DNA from: an uncultured Eubacteriales bacterium
GTDB taxonomy: Bacteria > Bacillota > Clostridia > Oscillospirales > Oscillospiraceae
NCBI GenBank assembly: GCA_900549645.1
Contig: URPD01000036.1
Coordinates: 1-19,273 of the forward strand
Direction of reading: 5' to 3'
Length of the DNA stretch: 19,273 nucleotides
Under the pieces are notes generated by a model that saw only the letters and a list, made by a program, of their open reading frames with translations, had not been told where the DNA came from and did not search any database. Within the stretch, counting starts at the first letter, position 1. The number at the start of each line of letters is the position of its first letter. Below, piece by piece: positions 1-7,309 of the stretch. The position numbers were made by a program, and so were the translations under genes.

Positions 1-330
1 TGCATTGGATGTCTCATACCTGTTCTTCGTTTACAGAATGTGAAAGTAACCGATTCCTTTGCACGGGATAATGCCACAAAGAATGTGCAGCGATCTTCAT
101 CCGGCTGGTTCCTAAAGTTCCAGAAAGCAGAGTCTTCCAATCCAACAAAATATACAGCAGAGTATTCCAGCCCCTTGCTTTTGTGGATTCGGCTGGTAAA
201 GCAAATGGCAGATGCAGAGGGCATTACGGAAACGCTGAAAGCCAGCGACCAAATGGAGTGGGTCGGGCGGATGTATTCCTGCCGAGACCATGCATCCGAA
301 ACTGTCTATCATCAAGTAAGCTATACATAA
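1..330 (+). pseudogene. TnpV-like transposon protein, degraded
   Basis: The last third of this reading frame (roughly positions 190-330) reads like the conserved C-terminus of TnpV, a small accessory protein of unknown function carried by clostridial transposons: LVKQMADAEGITETLKASDQ, then MEWVGRM, then a C-terminal segment with an R...A...V pattern. The N-terminal part does not fit in the same frame. The open frame from base 1 contains GCLIP, similar to the usual start of the family, while a neighbouring frame around 50-110 reads PIPLHG and HPAG, resembling the family's central motif. This suggests at least one frameshift plus an internal deletion. The frame is open to the left window edge; the first in-frame start is GTG at 40. 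TnpV assignment comes from recalled family sequence, not a search. Probably non-functional. Confidence 0.55.
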
Positions 331-335
331 GGCAA

Positions 336-381
336 GGCCCTTCGTATCAAGTCAAGAAAATGATACGAAGGGCCTCTTTTT
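336..381 (+). terminator. Rho-independent terminator after TnpV remnant
   Basis: A perfect 14-bp stem (GGCCCTTCGTATCA at 336-349 with its complement at 361-374) and an 11-nt loop are followed by TCTTTTT. It sits 6 bases after the TnpV-like stop codon. The T-run is on the forward side, so it mainly terminates forward transcription. It also separates the remnant from the converging reverse ORF ending at 384. Confidence 0.85.
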
Positions 382-383
382 GC

Positions 384-803
384 CTATTGCGCTTTCAAGA
401 ATCCGAATTCAAACGCATCGGGGAAAATAAAGCGCTTCTCGCCCTGCTCAAAGCGGACGGTCACATATCCCCTGTTCAGCTCGATCACCTTGCCGATGCC
501 GAACTTAGCGTGAGCCACAGCGCTTCCAACGGCAACGCCGGAAACATCGACCTTCGGTTTTTCGGGCTGCTGGGGCTTTGCGGGAACGATCGGAGATTTC
601 ACGCCGAAAGCAGCAGTGACAAAATCCGGCTTAGCCGGTGGTGTCCGAGTTGGAACGGGGGCTTTGGGCGGCTCCGGCTCCTCGTCCGCTTCCGGAACAT
701 CGGCTTCGTCGATTTCCGGCGCATGAGCCAAGAGCGGTTCCGCCTGACGCTCTTTTTGCTTGTCTTGAAAAGCTTGGCGAGCTTGCGGATAAAGCCAGTT
801 CAC
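384..803 (-). CDS. Hypothetical protein fragment with C-terminal SH3-like domain
   Basis: Reverse-strand frame of 139 residues, not recognised by name. A Pro/Glu/Ala-rich linker (about residues 20-90) leads to a compact C-terminal domain (about 90-139) with the pattern VGSAVAHAKFGIGKVIELN, YVTVRF, RFIFPDAFEFGFL. Similar 'HxxFGxGxV...VxF...KxFxFPDAF' tails are seen on many phage and mobile-element proteins, and look like a small Tudor/KOW-like beta barrel. The apparent start lies where the forward-strand relaxase-upstream fragment begins, so the true N-terminus is probably missing and the ATG at 803 may be fortuitous. Its stop lies just beyond the 336-381 terminator. Likely a truncated passenger of a mobile element; function unknown. 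Confidence 0.5.
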   Translation of the reverse strand: MNWLYPQARQAFQDKQKERQAEPLLAHAPEIDEADVPEADEEPEPPKAPVPTRTPPAKPDFVTAAFGVKSPIVPAKPQQPEKPKVDVSGVAVGSAVAHAKFGIGKVIELNRGYVTVRFEQGEKRFIFPDAFEFGFLKAQ

Positions 804-877
804 CGGAGCTGGACAAGGAAATTTACACGGTGCTGAAGCAGATCACAGCAGAATTCTTGCTGCCGGGAAAGGGGTGA
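764..877 (+). pseudogene. C-terminal fragment of gene upstream of relaxase
   Basis: The last ~38 codons before TGA at 875-877 read as plausible protein (LEKLGELADKASSPELDKE, then IYTVLKQITAEFLLPGKG). The same frame further upstream is an antisense shadow of the reverse ORF. The stop lies 6 bases before the relaxase ATG, a typical spacing for a mobilisation accessory gene (MobC-like or other) in front of a relaxase. That accessory role is inferred from position only. The 5' part of the gene has been lost at a junction somewhere in 764-803. Confidence 0.4.
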
Positions 878-883
878 TGCGGT

Positions 884-1420
884 ATGGCGGTGACAGGCTT
901 CTGGCCTGTGTTCAAAAATCTGAAAGCCACACTGGACTACGCCGACAATCCCGATAAGACCACCGCCCCGGAATATCTCGATGAGGATTTGTACGCCGCC
1001 CTGCGTTACGCAGAGAACGACGATAAAACCGACCGCAAAATGTTTGTCGGCGGCATCAACTGCTCGGCGCAGAACGCTTATGCCGAGATGATCGCCGTAC
1101 AGCGGCGGTTTGGTTTGCGTGGCAAGGTGGTGGGCTACCACGGTATTCAAAGCTTTCGTGAGGGCGAGGTCACGCCGGAGCAGGCGTTTGCCATCGGCAA
1201 AGAGACAGCAAGAAGGATGTGGGGTGATCGGTATCAGGTGCTGGTCAGCGTCCATCTGAATACCAACAATGTGCATTGCCATTTTGTTGTGAATCCCGTG
1301 TCCTTCAAGGACGGCGCGAAGTTCAAAAACAAAATCGGTGACCACAAGGAGCTGCGGAAAATCTCCGATTCATTATATAAAGAGGAAGCCGCCGCGCCCC
1401 TGTTTCATAATCCCCCGTAG
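884..1420 (+). pseudogene. MobA/MobL-type relaxase, C-terminally truncated
   Basis: The 178-residue frame matches the N-terminal nicking domain of plasmid/ICE relaxases (MobP/MobQ-like HUH endonucleases), which cut one strand at oriT and stay covalently attached to start conjugative transfer. Visible motifs are an N-terminal YADNPDKT segment containing a candidate catalytic tyrosine, YHGIQSF with EGEVTPEQA after it, and the metal-binding histidine cluster HLNTNNVHCHFVVNPVSF at about residues 122-139. Similarity ends near KISDSLYKE; the final dozen residues (ending PLFHNPP) look like readthrough past a breakpoint near 1380-1395. Intact family members are usually several hundred residues, so helicase/primase or accessory regions are missing. 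The metal site is present, but mobilisation function is unlikely. Confidence 0.75.
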
Positions 1421-1459
1421 CGGCAATAATCATTTAAGAAATATTAAGGCCGGAGTTCA

Positions 1460-1487
1460 TTGATTTTTAACGATTCCGCGCTATAAT
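1460..1487 (+). promoter_or_regulatory. Sigma-A-type promoter for LCP gene
   Basis: TTGATT (1460-1465) and a consensus TATAAT (1482-1487) are separated by 16 bp, about 75 bp before the LCP start codon. The intergenic stretch 1421-1562 holds no other feature I can support. Confidence 0.7.
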
Positions 1488-1562
1488 ATAGCCCGATCAA
1501 AGGGTAAGATTGCGGTTTTCCGTCGAATCCGGAGAGCCTTAAATATTCCGAAAGGAGAACAC

Positions 1563-2801
1563 ATGAACAAAAAGAGCAGTTTAAAGCTTTTTTTCCGGGC
1601 GTTCTTTACGATTCTCGCGGTGCTTACGCTGGTCGTCATCGGCGCGTTCTGCGCGTACATGCTGTGGGAAAAAGCGCCCGAAATCTCGGACGAGGCTCCG
1701 GCGCAGGTGTCGGCGCAGCCCGTGAATTCCGATTCCGAGTCTGACGACACCGGAACCGCCTTCAGCACCGACCGGCAGGACGGAGTATACACTGTGCTCC
1801 TCGTCGGCAATGACGACGGCAACGGCAACACCGACACCATCATCGTCGGCAAGATCGACACCGTGCAGCACAAGATGGACTTCGTCAGCATCCCGCGCGA
1901 CACGCTCGTGAACATCAGCTGGAACATACGCAAGATCAACGCCGTCTATTGGGGCACGGTGAATTCCGGCGGCGTCGGCATCGACGGTCTGCGCCAGCAG
2001 GTCAAGAACCTGCTCGGCTTCGACGTTGACTGCTACGCGGTCATCGACCTCAACGTGTTCATCGACACGGTCAACGCCCTCGGCGGCATATACTTCGACG
2101 TCCCCTGCGACATGGACTATGAGGACTCCAGTCAGAATCTGTACATCCACGTAAAGGCGGGCTATCAGCTTCTCGACGGCGAGACGGCCATGGGCGTCGT
2201 CCGCTTCCGCAGCGGCTACGCCAACGGTGACCTCGGCCGCGTCGAGATGCAGCAGAAGTTTCTGAAGGCCGCCGCCAGCCAGTTCATCACGCTCGGCAAC
2301 ATTCCGAACATCTCCAAGGTCACGCAGATACTCGGCGACGGCATGGACACCAACCTCTCCGCGGCGAACATTGCGTTCTTCCTGCGGCAGGCGCTCCAGT
2401 GCAAGAGCGAGGACATCAATTTCTACACGATGCCGAACTCCCCCGACATGGTTCAGGGGCTGAGCTACACATTTGTGCAGCTCTATGACTGGCTCGACAT
2501 GATAAACGCGCACCTCAACCCCTACACCACGCCCATCACCGCCGCGAACGTCGATATTGTCTACCGCAGCGGCGGCGCGATCTGCTGCACCGGCGAACTG
2601 CGCGGCGCATGGTACTATCAGGACACATCGGCGGAGCCGGAGGAGACTCCGCCCGCGGATGTGATAATCGACCCCGGCACCTCGCCCGACGAGCCTTCAC
2701 CCAGTCCGGAGCCGGGCGGCGAGCCTTCCGAACCCGCGCCCGACCCCGATCCGACGCCCGAACCGGAGCCTTCGGCCAGCGTGATAATTGTCGGAGGCTA
2801 G
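1563..2801 (+). CDS. LCP (LytR-CpsA-Psr) family protein
   Basis: LCP proteins act outside the membrane, transferring undecaprenyl-phosphate-linked glycopolymers onto peptidoglycan. This 412-residue protein has one N-terminal transmembrane segment (about residues 13-33), a short acidic linker, and then the LCP catalytic domain (about 70-270). Family landmarks are VLLVGNDD, the metal-binding-type DTIIVG, VSIPRDT with its phosphate-binding arginine, an INAVYW segment (usually N-x-A/Y), and VVRFRSGYANGDLGRVEMQQ. The tail (about 350-405) is very rich in Pro, Glu and Asp and may span or bind the wall. AGGAG lies 5 bases before the ATG. No terminator follows, so some readthrough into the surface-protein gene is possible. 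The family call is firm; which polymer is attached cannot be told. Confidence 0.9.
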   Translation: MNKKSSLKLFFRAFFTILAVLTLVVIGAFCAYMLWEKAPEISDEAPAQVSAQPVNSDSESDDTGTAFSTDRQDGVYTVLLVGNDDGNGNTDTIIVGKIDTVQHKMDFVSIPRDTLVNISWNIRKINAVYWGTVNSGGVGIDGLRQQVKNLLGFDVDCYAVIDLNVFIDTVNALGGIYFDVPCDMDYEDSSQNLYIHVKAGYQLLDGETAMGVVRFRSGYANGDLGRVEMQQKFLKAAASQFITLGNIPNISKVTQILGDGMDTNLSAANIAFFLRQALQCKSEDINFYTMPNSPDMVQGLSYTFVQLYDWLDMINAHLNPYTTPITAANVDIVYRSGGAICCTGELRGAWYYQDTSAEPEETPPADVIIDPGTSPDEPSPSPEPGGEPSEPAPDPDPTPEPEPSASVIIVGG

Positions 2802-2861
2802 CGTGTTGTATCGAAAATGTTACTAATTTGTAATTTGTTTCTTAATATTGCTTAACTTCTA

Positions 2862-2890
2862 TTGAAACGCTCGTCCCAAAGTGCTATAAT
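2862..2890 (+). promoter_or_regulatory. Sigma-A-type promoter for wall-anchored protein
   Basis: TTGAAA (2862-2867), a 17-bp spacer and TATAAT (2885-2890) lie in an AT-rich gap, giving an untranslated leader of about 90 nt before the ATG at 2987. A strong AAGGAGGAAA ribosome-binding site follows at 2971-2980. Confidence 0.75.
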
Positions 2891-2986
2891 CAAGGTGCAA
2901 GAGGAAAGATACATAAAAAGTTTGAAATATTGCCGCAATGCGGCGAAACTTGCGATTTTCCTATTCTGAAAAGGAGGAAACAGGAA

Positions 2987-5245
2987 ATGAAGAAATTCAA
3001 TGGCAGAAAGCTTCTGGCGCTCATGATGACGCTTATCATGCTTCTGTCGCTCATGCCGGCGGCATTTGCCGACGGCGAAGCGGAGGCTGCTCCCGCCGTT
3101 CAGGACGGCGAGACACCGGCGGAGCCCACCCCCGCTCCGGTTGAGCCGACGCCTGAGCTGAAGTACCTCGCCCAGATCGGCGACGTCAAGTATGAGACTC
3201 TGGACGACGCAGTGAAGGCCGCGCAGAGCGGCGACGTTATCGAGCTTCTCGATAACTGCACCAGCGGCGGCATGGATCTTTCAAAGAGCATCACCATCAA
3301 GGGCAATTACAGCATCACCTTTGCCGGTAAGGGCATCGCGCTCCACGGCGCGGCGCTCACCTTTGACGGCTGCACCGTCGTTATGACCGGCATCGGCGCA
3401 ACCGGCAATGCCGAGCTTGGCTGGATGACCATCGCTCTCGGCAGCGGCTCCAGTCTGAACCTCAGCGGCGCAACCATGACTCTGGACGGCAGCGGTGTTG
3501 AGAGCAACGTTCACGCCATCTACTGCACCGGCAACAACACCATCAACGTCGCAGGCTCTTCCATGACCATCAAGAACTACCCGCAGGACGCCATTGAGTG
3601 GGACGGCGGCAGCGCTGAATACAGTGTCAACATCAGCGGCGGCTCCACCGTCGTACTCGACCGCAACCGCTCCGGCTTCACCGGCACCTTCAAGGTGCAC
3701 AGCGTCGGCAGCACCCTACAGGTCACCAACAGCAGCGGCAACGCCTCCAACGGCACCGACTTCGTCTTTGACGGCGGCGTCGTGGACTTCAGCGGCAACG
3801 CCAGCCACGCCATCTCCAGCACCAGCGAGATGACCTTCAAGGGCGGCGTCAACGCGAAGATCAACAACAACGGCCTGTGCGCCATGTACATCAATACCGG
3901 CAAGATCAGTATCAGCGCCGACTCCACCGTTGAAGTCAGCGGCAACGGCAAGTCCGAGGCCGCGAAGGGCGCGGACGCCCGCGGCGCGATAAACATCGCG
4001 AAGGCCTCCGCCTCTCTCGAGGTCGCGAAGGGTGCGACCTTCACCGTAACTGACAACTACACCTCCGCCATCCGCAATAACGGCACCGTGACCCTCGGCT
4101 CCGGCGTCATCATGCGCAACGGCTCCATGATCCCCTACGGCGGCGGCCTCAACAACTTCGGCACCGCTACCATCGCCGAGGGCGCAGCGCTCTACAATAA
4201 CCACGCTACCGCATCCGGCGACGATATCGCAAGCACCGGCACCCTGAACATCGCAAAGACCGGCGAGGGCTGGGCGCTCGACGGCACCGAAGGCACCAAC
4301 GACTGCACCAGTGCCATCGACGGCTGGTACAAGGACGGCACCGAGAAGCGCTGGAACACCCACAGCCTGAGCGATCTGTTCGCCGAAGCGGTCGAAGCCG
4401 GCAGCATCGAGGCCCCCGTGTACCTCAAGGCCGCGCACGGCATCGGTGCTAAGGAGCACCACGAGCCTGCGGAGCTTATAATCTTCAAGGCCGACTCCGT
4501 CAGCAAGGCCGCCGTCGCGGACGCTGAGTTCACCGTATATAGCGACGCCGAGTGCAAGAATGTCATCAGCAGCGGCAAGACCGATAAGGACGGCCTTCTG
4601 ACCATCTCCAAGCTTGAGCCGGGCAGCTACTACATCAAGGAGACCAAGGCTCCCAAGGGCTTCAAGCTCAACACCAATGTCTACGAGATAAAGGTCACCG
4701 AGACCAAGGGCGACACGAACGTTGTCGTTGAAAACGGCGAAGCCGTCAGCGTGACCGAGTTTGCCGCAAGCGCGGCTCTGCTGCTCAACGGCTCCGAGGT
4801 CGAAAAGACCGAGAACGGCCAGAACGCTTACCCGACCATCACCGATGAAGCCGTAGCGGCGTTCACCGTGAGAAAGGTCTGGGTCGACAACGGAGTGAAG
4901 ACCGGCAGAACTCCCGTTGAAATCAGCCTTTCCGCCAACGGCAAGCAGATTGAGAAATTCGAGCTGAACGAGAAAAACGGTTGGGAAAAGAGCTTCGAGC
5001 TTGCCAAGTACGACGAGAACGGCAAGGAAATCAAGTACACCGCCGTTGAGATTACTAAGGTCACCGGCTATGTCACCGGATACAGCTCCGACACCTTCAC
5101 CGTGTACAACACGCTTGAAAGCCTCAAGCCCAAGACCGGCGACGACAGCAACCTCATGCTCTGGACAATGCTTGGCCTCTCCGCTCTGCTCTGCGCGGGC
5201 GGCGTGGGCATCCTGATGTACAAGAAGAGCAGAAACGCCGGCTGA
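2987..5245 (+). CDS. Sortase-anchored surface protein: beta-helix, SpaA/Cna-B domains
   Basis: 752 residues, start chosen at 2987 because AAGGAGGAAA lies just upstream and a signal peptide follows directly (MKKFNGRKLLALMM, hydrophobic core, AAFADG cleavage-like site near residue 29). A Pro/Glu linker (about 30-57) leads to AQIGDVKYETLDDAVKAAQ, a motif common at the start of right-handed beta-helix domains in gut surface proteins. Gly/Ser/Asn/Thr-rich short repeats run to about residue 425. A SpaA-type domain (about 496-572; FKAD, GSYYIKETKAPKGF) and a Cna-B-like domain (about 625-710; VRKVWVDNG, TFTVYNT) have the Lys, Glu and Asn positions used for isopeptide crosslinks. The end is a sorting signal: KPKTG at 714-718, hydrophobic helix, then KKSRNAG. 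It should be covalently attached to peptidoglycan, probably as an adhesin or carbohydrate binder. No sortase gene is in the window. Confidence 0.85.
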   Translation: MKKFNGRKLLALMMTLIMLLSLMPAAFADGEAEAAPAVQDGETPAEPTPAPVEPTPELKYLAQIGDVKYETLDDAVKAAQSGDVIELLDNCTSGGMDLSKSITIKGNYSITFAGKGIALHGAALTFDGCTVVMTGIGATGNAELGWMTIALGSGSSLNLSGATMTLDGSGVESNVHAIYCTGNNTINVAGSSMTIKNYPQDAIEWDGGSAEYSVNISGGSTVVLDRNRSGFTGTFKVHSVGSTLQVTNSSGNASNGTDFVFDGGVVDFSGNASHAISSTSEMTFKGGVNAKINNNGLCAMYINTGKISISADSTVEVSGNGKSEAAKGADARGAINIAKASASLEVAKGATFTVTDNYTSAIRNNGTVTLGSGVIMRNGSMIPYGGGLNNFGTATIAEGAALYNNHATASGDDIASTGTLNIAKTGEGWALDGTEGTNDCTSAIDGWYKDGTEKRWNTHSLSDLFAEAVEAGSIEAPVYLKAAHGIGAKEHHEPAELIIFKADSVSKAAVADAEFTVYSDAECKNVISSGKTDKDGLLTISKLEPGSYYIKETKAPKGFKLNTNVYEIKVTETKGDTNVVVENGEAVSVTEFAASAALLLNGSEVEKTENGQNAYPTITDEAVAAFTVRKVWVDNGVKTGRTPVEISLSANGKQIEKFELNEKNGWEKSFELAKYDENGKEIKYTAVEITKVTGYVTGYSSDTFTVYNTLESLKPKTGDDSNLMLWTMLGLSALLCAGGVGILMYKKSRNAG

Positions 5246-5264
5246 TTCAGCTGCAATAAAAGTT

Positions 5265-5300
5265 AAAACTCACTGGGAATTTTCCCAGTGAGTTTTCTTT
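5265..5300. terminator. Bidirectional terminator between convergent genes
   Basis: The stem AAAACTCACTGGGAA (5265-5279) pairs perfectly with 5282-5296. The forward side continues TTTTCTTT. On the reverse strand the stem ends in TTTT followed by AACTTTTATT. It serves the surface protein gene (forward) and the greA operon (reverse). Confidence 0.9.
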
Positions 5301-5384
5301 ATGTTCTGTGCTTTCTGATTATCGACTTCACAAGTCCGCACAGCGGCAGCAGGTACAGGAACCGCGCGAATACGATCAACCGCG

Positions 5385-5888
5385 TCAGTAGGACATCAGC
5401 GGCGCGGAGCCGTCGTCATCGGTCTTGGTGATGGAGCGGATCTCCGCCTCGTAGCTGTAACTGTCGTTAACGTGGACGGTGAACTTATCGCCGACCTTTT
5501 TGCCGAGTATCTGCTTGCCGAAGGGCGAATCCATACTGATAAGCCCCTTGCGCGGGTCACAGCGCACAGTCGTCACGACTTGGATAATGTCCGTCTCGTC
5601 GTCCTCAGGCATATAAACCTCCACCTTGTCGAACAGGCCGACCTCGTCTGCCTTCGAGTCGTCGTCGATGACGGAGGCCGTCTTTATCATGCCCTCCAGA
5701 TAGCGCATACGACTGCGGTTCTTGTTCTGTGCCTGCTTCGCGGCCTTGTACTCGTAGTTCTCGCTCAGATCGCCGAAGGCTCTCGTGCGCTTGACCTCCT
5801 CGATTATCTCCGGCATAAGCTCAAGCCGCCGGTAGTCCAGCTCCTCCTGCATTTTTTTGATGTCGTTTGCCGTCAGTTTATCATGCAT
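5385..5888 (-). CDS. greA: Transcription elongation factor GreA
   Basis: GreA enters the secondary channel of RNA polymerase and stimulates cleavage of backtracked transcripts. The 167-residue protein has the usual N-terminal coiled-coil hairpin with the acidic tip (AFGDLSENYEYKAAK at about residues 37-51) and a C-terminal FKBP-like domain (VRCDPRKGLISMDSPFGKQI, KVGDKF). Typical GreA is about 158 residues; the extra residues are mostly a short Asp/Gly-rich C-terminus (TKTDDDGSAPLMSY). The start ATG follows a modest GTGAGGC. The upstream 135-residue gene ends 21 bases earlier, so the two are probably cotranscribed. Confidence 0.92.
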   Translation of the reverse strand: MHDKLTANDIKKMQEELDYRRLELMPEIIEEVKRTRAFGDLSENYEYKAAKQAQNKNRSRMRYLEGMIKTASVIDDDSKADEVGLFDKVEVYMPEDDETDIIQVVTTVRCDPRKGLISMDSPFGKQILGKKVGDKFTVHVNDSYSYEAEIRSITKTDDDGSAPLMSY

Positions 5889-5909
5889 AGTTCTTGCCTC
5901 ACAGCTTTA

Positions 5910-6317
5910 TCAAATGTCTATATTTATCGTGTTCAGGCCGTTTTTCTCAAACTCCGCCATGTATTCGTCCATGCGGTTCGTAAGCTCGGTTGCGTCCTCC
6001 GGATCGCTGTTCTCCAGCCCCAGATCGCGCCGCGCCAGCTCCTCGGCCAGAATATCGTAAAACACGGCGTCCTCATAGTCGGCGATGGCCTCGTGTATGC
6101 CGCCGTCCTCATAGGCGCGCGAGGGAAAAATGTGCCCCTGCCAGCTCTCCACCAGCGAGCGCATACCGTTGGCCGGAGCCTTGGCGAACAGCTTCTCCTG
6201 CAAGAGGTCATAATCCTCTATGCGGTCGTCCGTGCGCGTTGAATTGAGTATCCAGTTTCCGATATATACCATGTCAAGGAGCAGCCGGTACTCCTTGCTC
6301 GTAAGCTCTATGTTCAT
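5910..6317 (-). CDS. Hypothetical acidic protein upstream of greA
   Basis: 135 residues if started at ATG 6317, preferred over the ATG at 6335 because AGGAGGCGAG lies just in front of it. I do not recognise a named family. It is acidic and apparently all-helical, with no membrane segment or signal peptide. The N-terminus (MNIELTSKEYRLLLDMVYIG) and the periodic ELARRD / LTNRMDEYMAEFEK stretches resemble small conserved hypothetical proteins of clostridia. It is the first gene of a two-gene unit with greA, preceded by its own promoter-like sequence, so it is probably real and expressed. Confidence 0.75.
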   Translation of the reverse strand: MNIELTSKEYRLLLDMVYIGNWILNSTRTDDRIEDYDLLQEKLFAKAPANGMRSLVESWQGHIFPSRAYEDGGIHEAIADYEDAVFYDILAEELARRDLGLENSDPEDATELTNRMDEYMAEFEKNGLNTINIDI

Positions 6318-6349
6318 GATCTCGCCTCCTGCCATGTGATTATATACTT

Positions 6350-6378
6350 ATTATAGCAAAACACAAGCCCCATTTCCA
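6350..6378 (-). promoter_or_regulatory. Possible promoter of hypothetical-greA unit
   Basis: On the reverse strand TATAAT (6350-6355) is preceded at 17 bp by TGGAAA (6373-6378). The -10 is consensus and the -35 weak. A second TATAAT-like sequence lies closer to the start codon (around 6338-6343). Confidence 0.4.
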
Positions 6379-6417
6379 CAGTTCCGGCGCAATTTCTTTC
6401 ACCGCATCAAGTTTTGC

Positions 6418-6446
6418 TTGTAATACCGGCGGTTTTGCTGTATATT
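6418..6446 (+). promoter_or_regulatory. Possible promoter of racemase-DUF1934-argS operon
   Basis: TTGTAA (6418-6423), 17 bp, TATATT (6441-6446), about 57 bp before the ATG at 6503. Both boxes are imperfect. Confidence 0.35.
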
Positions 6447-6502
6447 TAAATATCGGCTGCTTGATATCCCGCAGCCAAGTCTGCATAGCCGGGGAGAACT
6501 TC

Positions 6503-7309
6503 ATGGACAACAGACCCGTTGGATTCTTCGATTCGGGCTTCGGCGGCCTGACCGCGCTCAGAGCGTTCAGGAAGCTCATGCCCGGTGAAAATATAATATA
6601 CTTCGGCGACACCGGCCGAATGCCGTACGGCGCACGCCCCGCGGCGCAGCTTCGCCGGATGACGGTGCAGGATCTCGACCTCCTGCGCGGCTTCGGCGTG
6701 AAGGCCATCGTCTCCGCCTGTGGGACGACGTCCAGCACTGCCGGCGACATACTCGACGCCTATCCCCTGCCCGTCACCGGAGTCCTGCGCCCCGGCGTAA
6801 AGATGCTGGCAGGGCTTGCGGGCGGCGCGCCTCTCGGCGTGATCGCCACGAAGGCCAGCATCGACAGCGGCGCATTCCGGCGCGAGCTTGAGAAATACGG
6901 CCTCGCACAGGACACGATATATACCTCCTGCCCCGATTTCGTGCCGCTCATCGAAAGCGGGCACTATTCGCCCGACGACGCGCTGATACACGAAGCCGTC
7001 GCGCGCTACCTGCGCCCGATGAAGGACGCCGGAGTCTGCGCGGTACTGCTGGGCTGTACGCACTACGGCCTTATCTCGGACGCGATAGAGGACTACATGG
7101 GCGCGGAAACACGGCTCGTCAGCGCGTCGGAGTGCGCGGCGCAGGAGCTGTGCGATAAGCTCCGGGAACTTGACATAACCGGCGGCAGCGGTGAAGAGCG
7201 CTACCTCACCAGCGGCGAGACCGGGGACTTCGGGCGCATGGCCGCGATATTCCTCGGCTGGCAGCCGAAGCGCGGCGCGGAGCACATACCCCCAATGGAG
7301 GTGGAATAG
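6503..7309 (+). CDS. Glutamate racemase-like protein (Asp/Glu racemase superfamily)
   Basis: 268 residues from ATG 6503, chosen because GGGGAG lies at 6491-6496 and the protein then starts directly before the first family motif. Glutamate racemases interconvert L- and D-Glu with two catalytic cysteines. Here GFFDSGFGGLTALR and YFGDTGRMPYG match the N-terminal substrate loops, and LGCTHYGLI (about residues 188-196) carries the second cysteine. At the first cysteine the sequence reads SACGTTSST, where true MurI has (A)CNTA(S): the substrate-contacting Asn is Gly. Length is normal. It may be a racemase paralogue with altered substrate or activity, so I give no murI symbol. The stop TAG directly abuts the ATG of the DUF1934 gene, implying translational coupling. 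Confidence 0.75.
   Translation: MDNRPVGFFDSGFGGLTALRAFRKLMPGENIIYFGDTGRMPYGARPAAQLRRMTVQDLDLLRGFGVKAIVSACGTTSSTAGDILDAYPLPVTGVLRPGVKMLAGLAGGAPLGVIATKASIDSGAFRRELEKYGLAQDTIYTSCPDFVPLIESGHYSPDDALIHEAVARYLRPMKDAGVCAVLLGCTHYGLISDAIEDYMGAETRLVSASECAAQELCDKLRELDITGGSGEERYLTSGETGDFGRMAAIFLGWQPKRGAEHIPPMEVE

Noticed and set aside
183..836. 217-codon forward frame across the mobile remnant
   Set aside because: It crosses the terminator at 336-381 and runs antisense to the reverse fragment. Its composition (Arg/Leu/Phe-rich) is that of an out-of-frame translation.
1581..2513. Long reverse-strand frame opposite the LCP gene
   Set aside because: Antisense shadow produced by GC-rich codons. It has no ribosome-binding site and a Val/Ala/Asp-rich composition with no family likeness, while the forward frame is a clear LCP protein.
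3200..4300. Tandem repeat or CRISPR-like array
   Set aside because: The recurring ggcaacggc-like and agcggc-like words reflect Gly/Ser/Asn/Thr-rich beta-helix repeats in a coding frame. No constant repeat or spacer unit exists.
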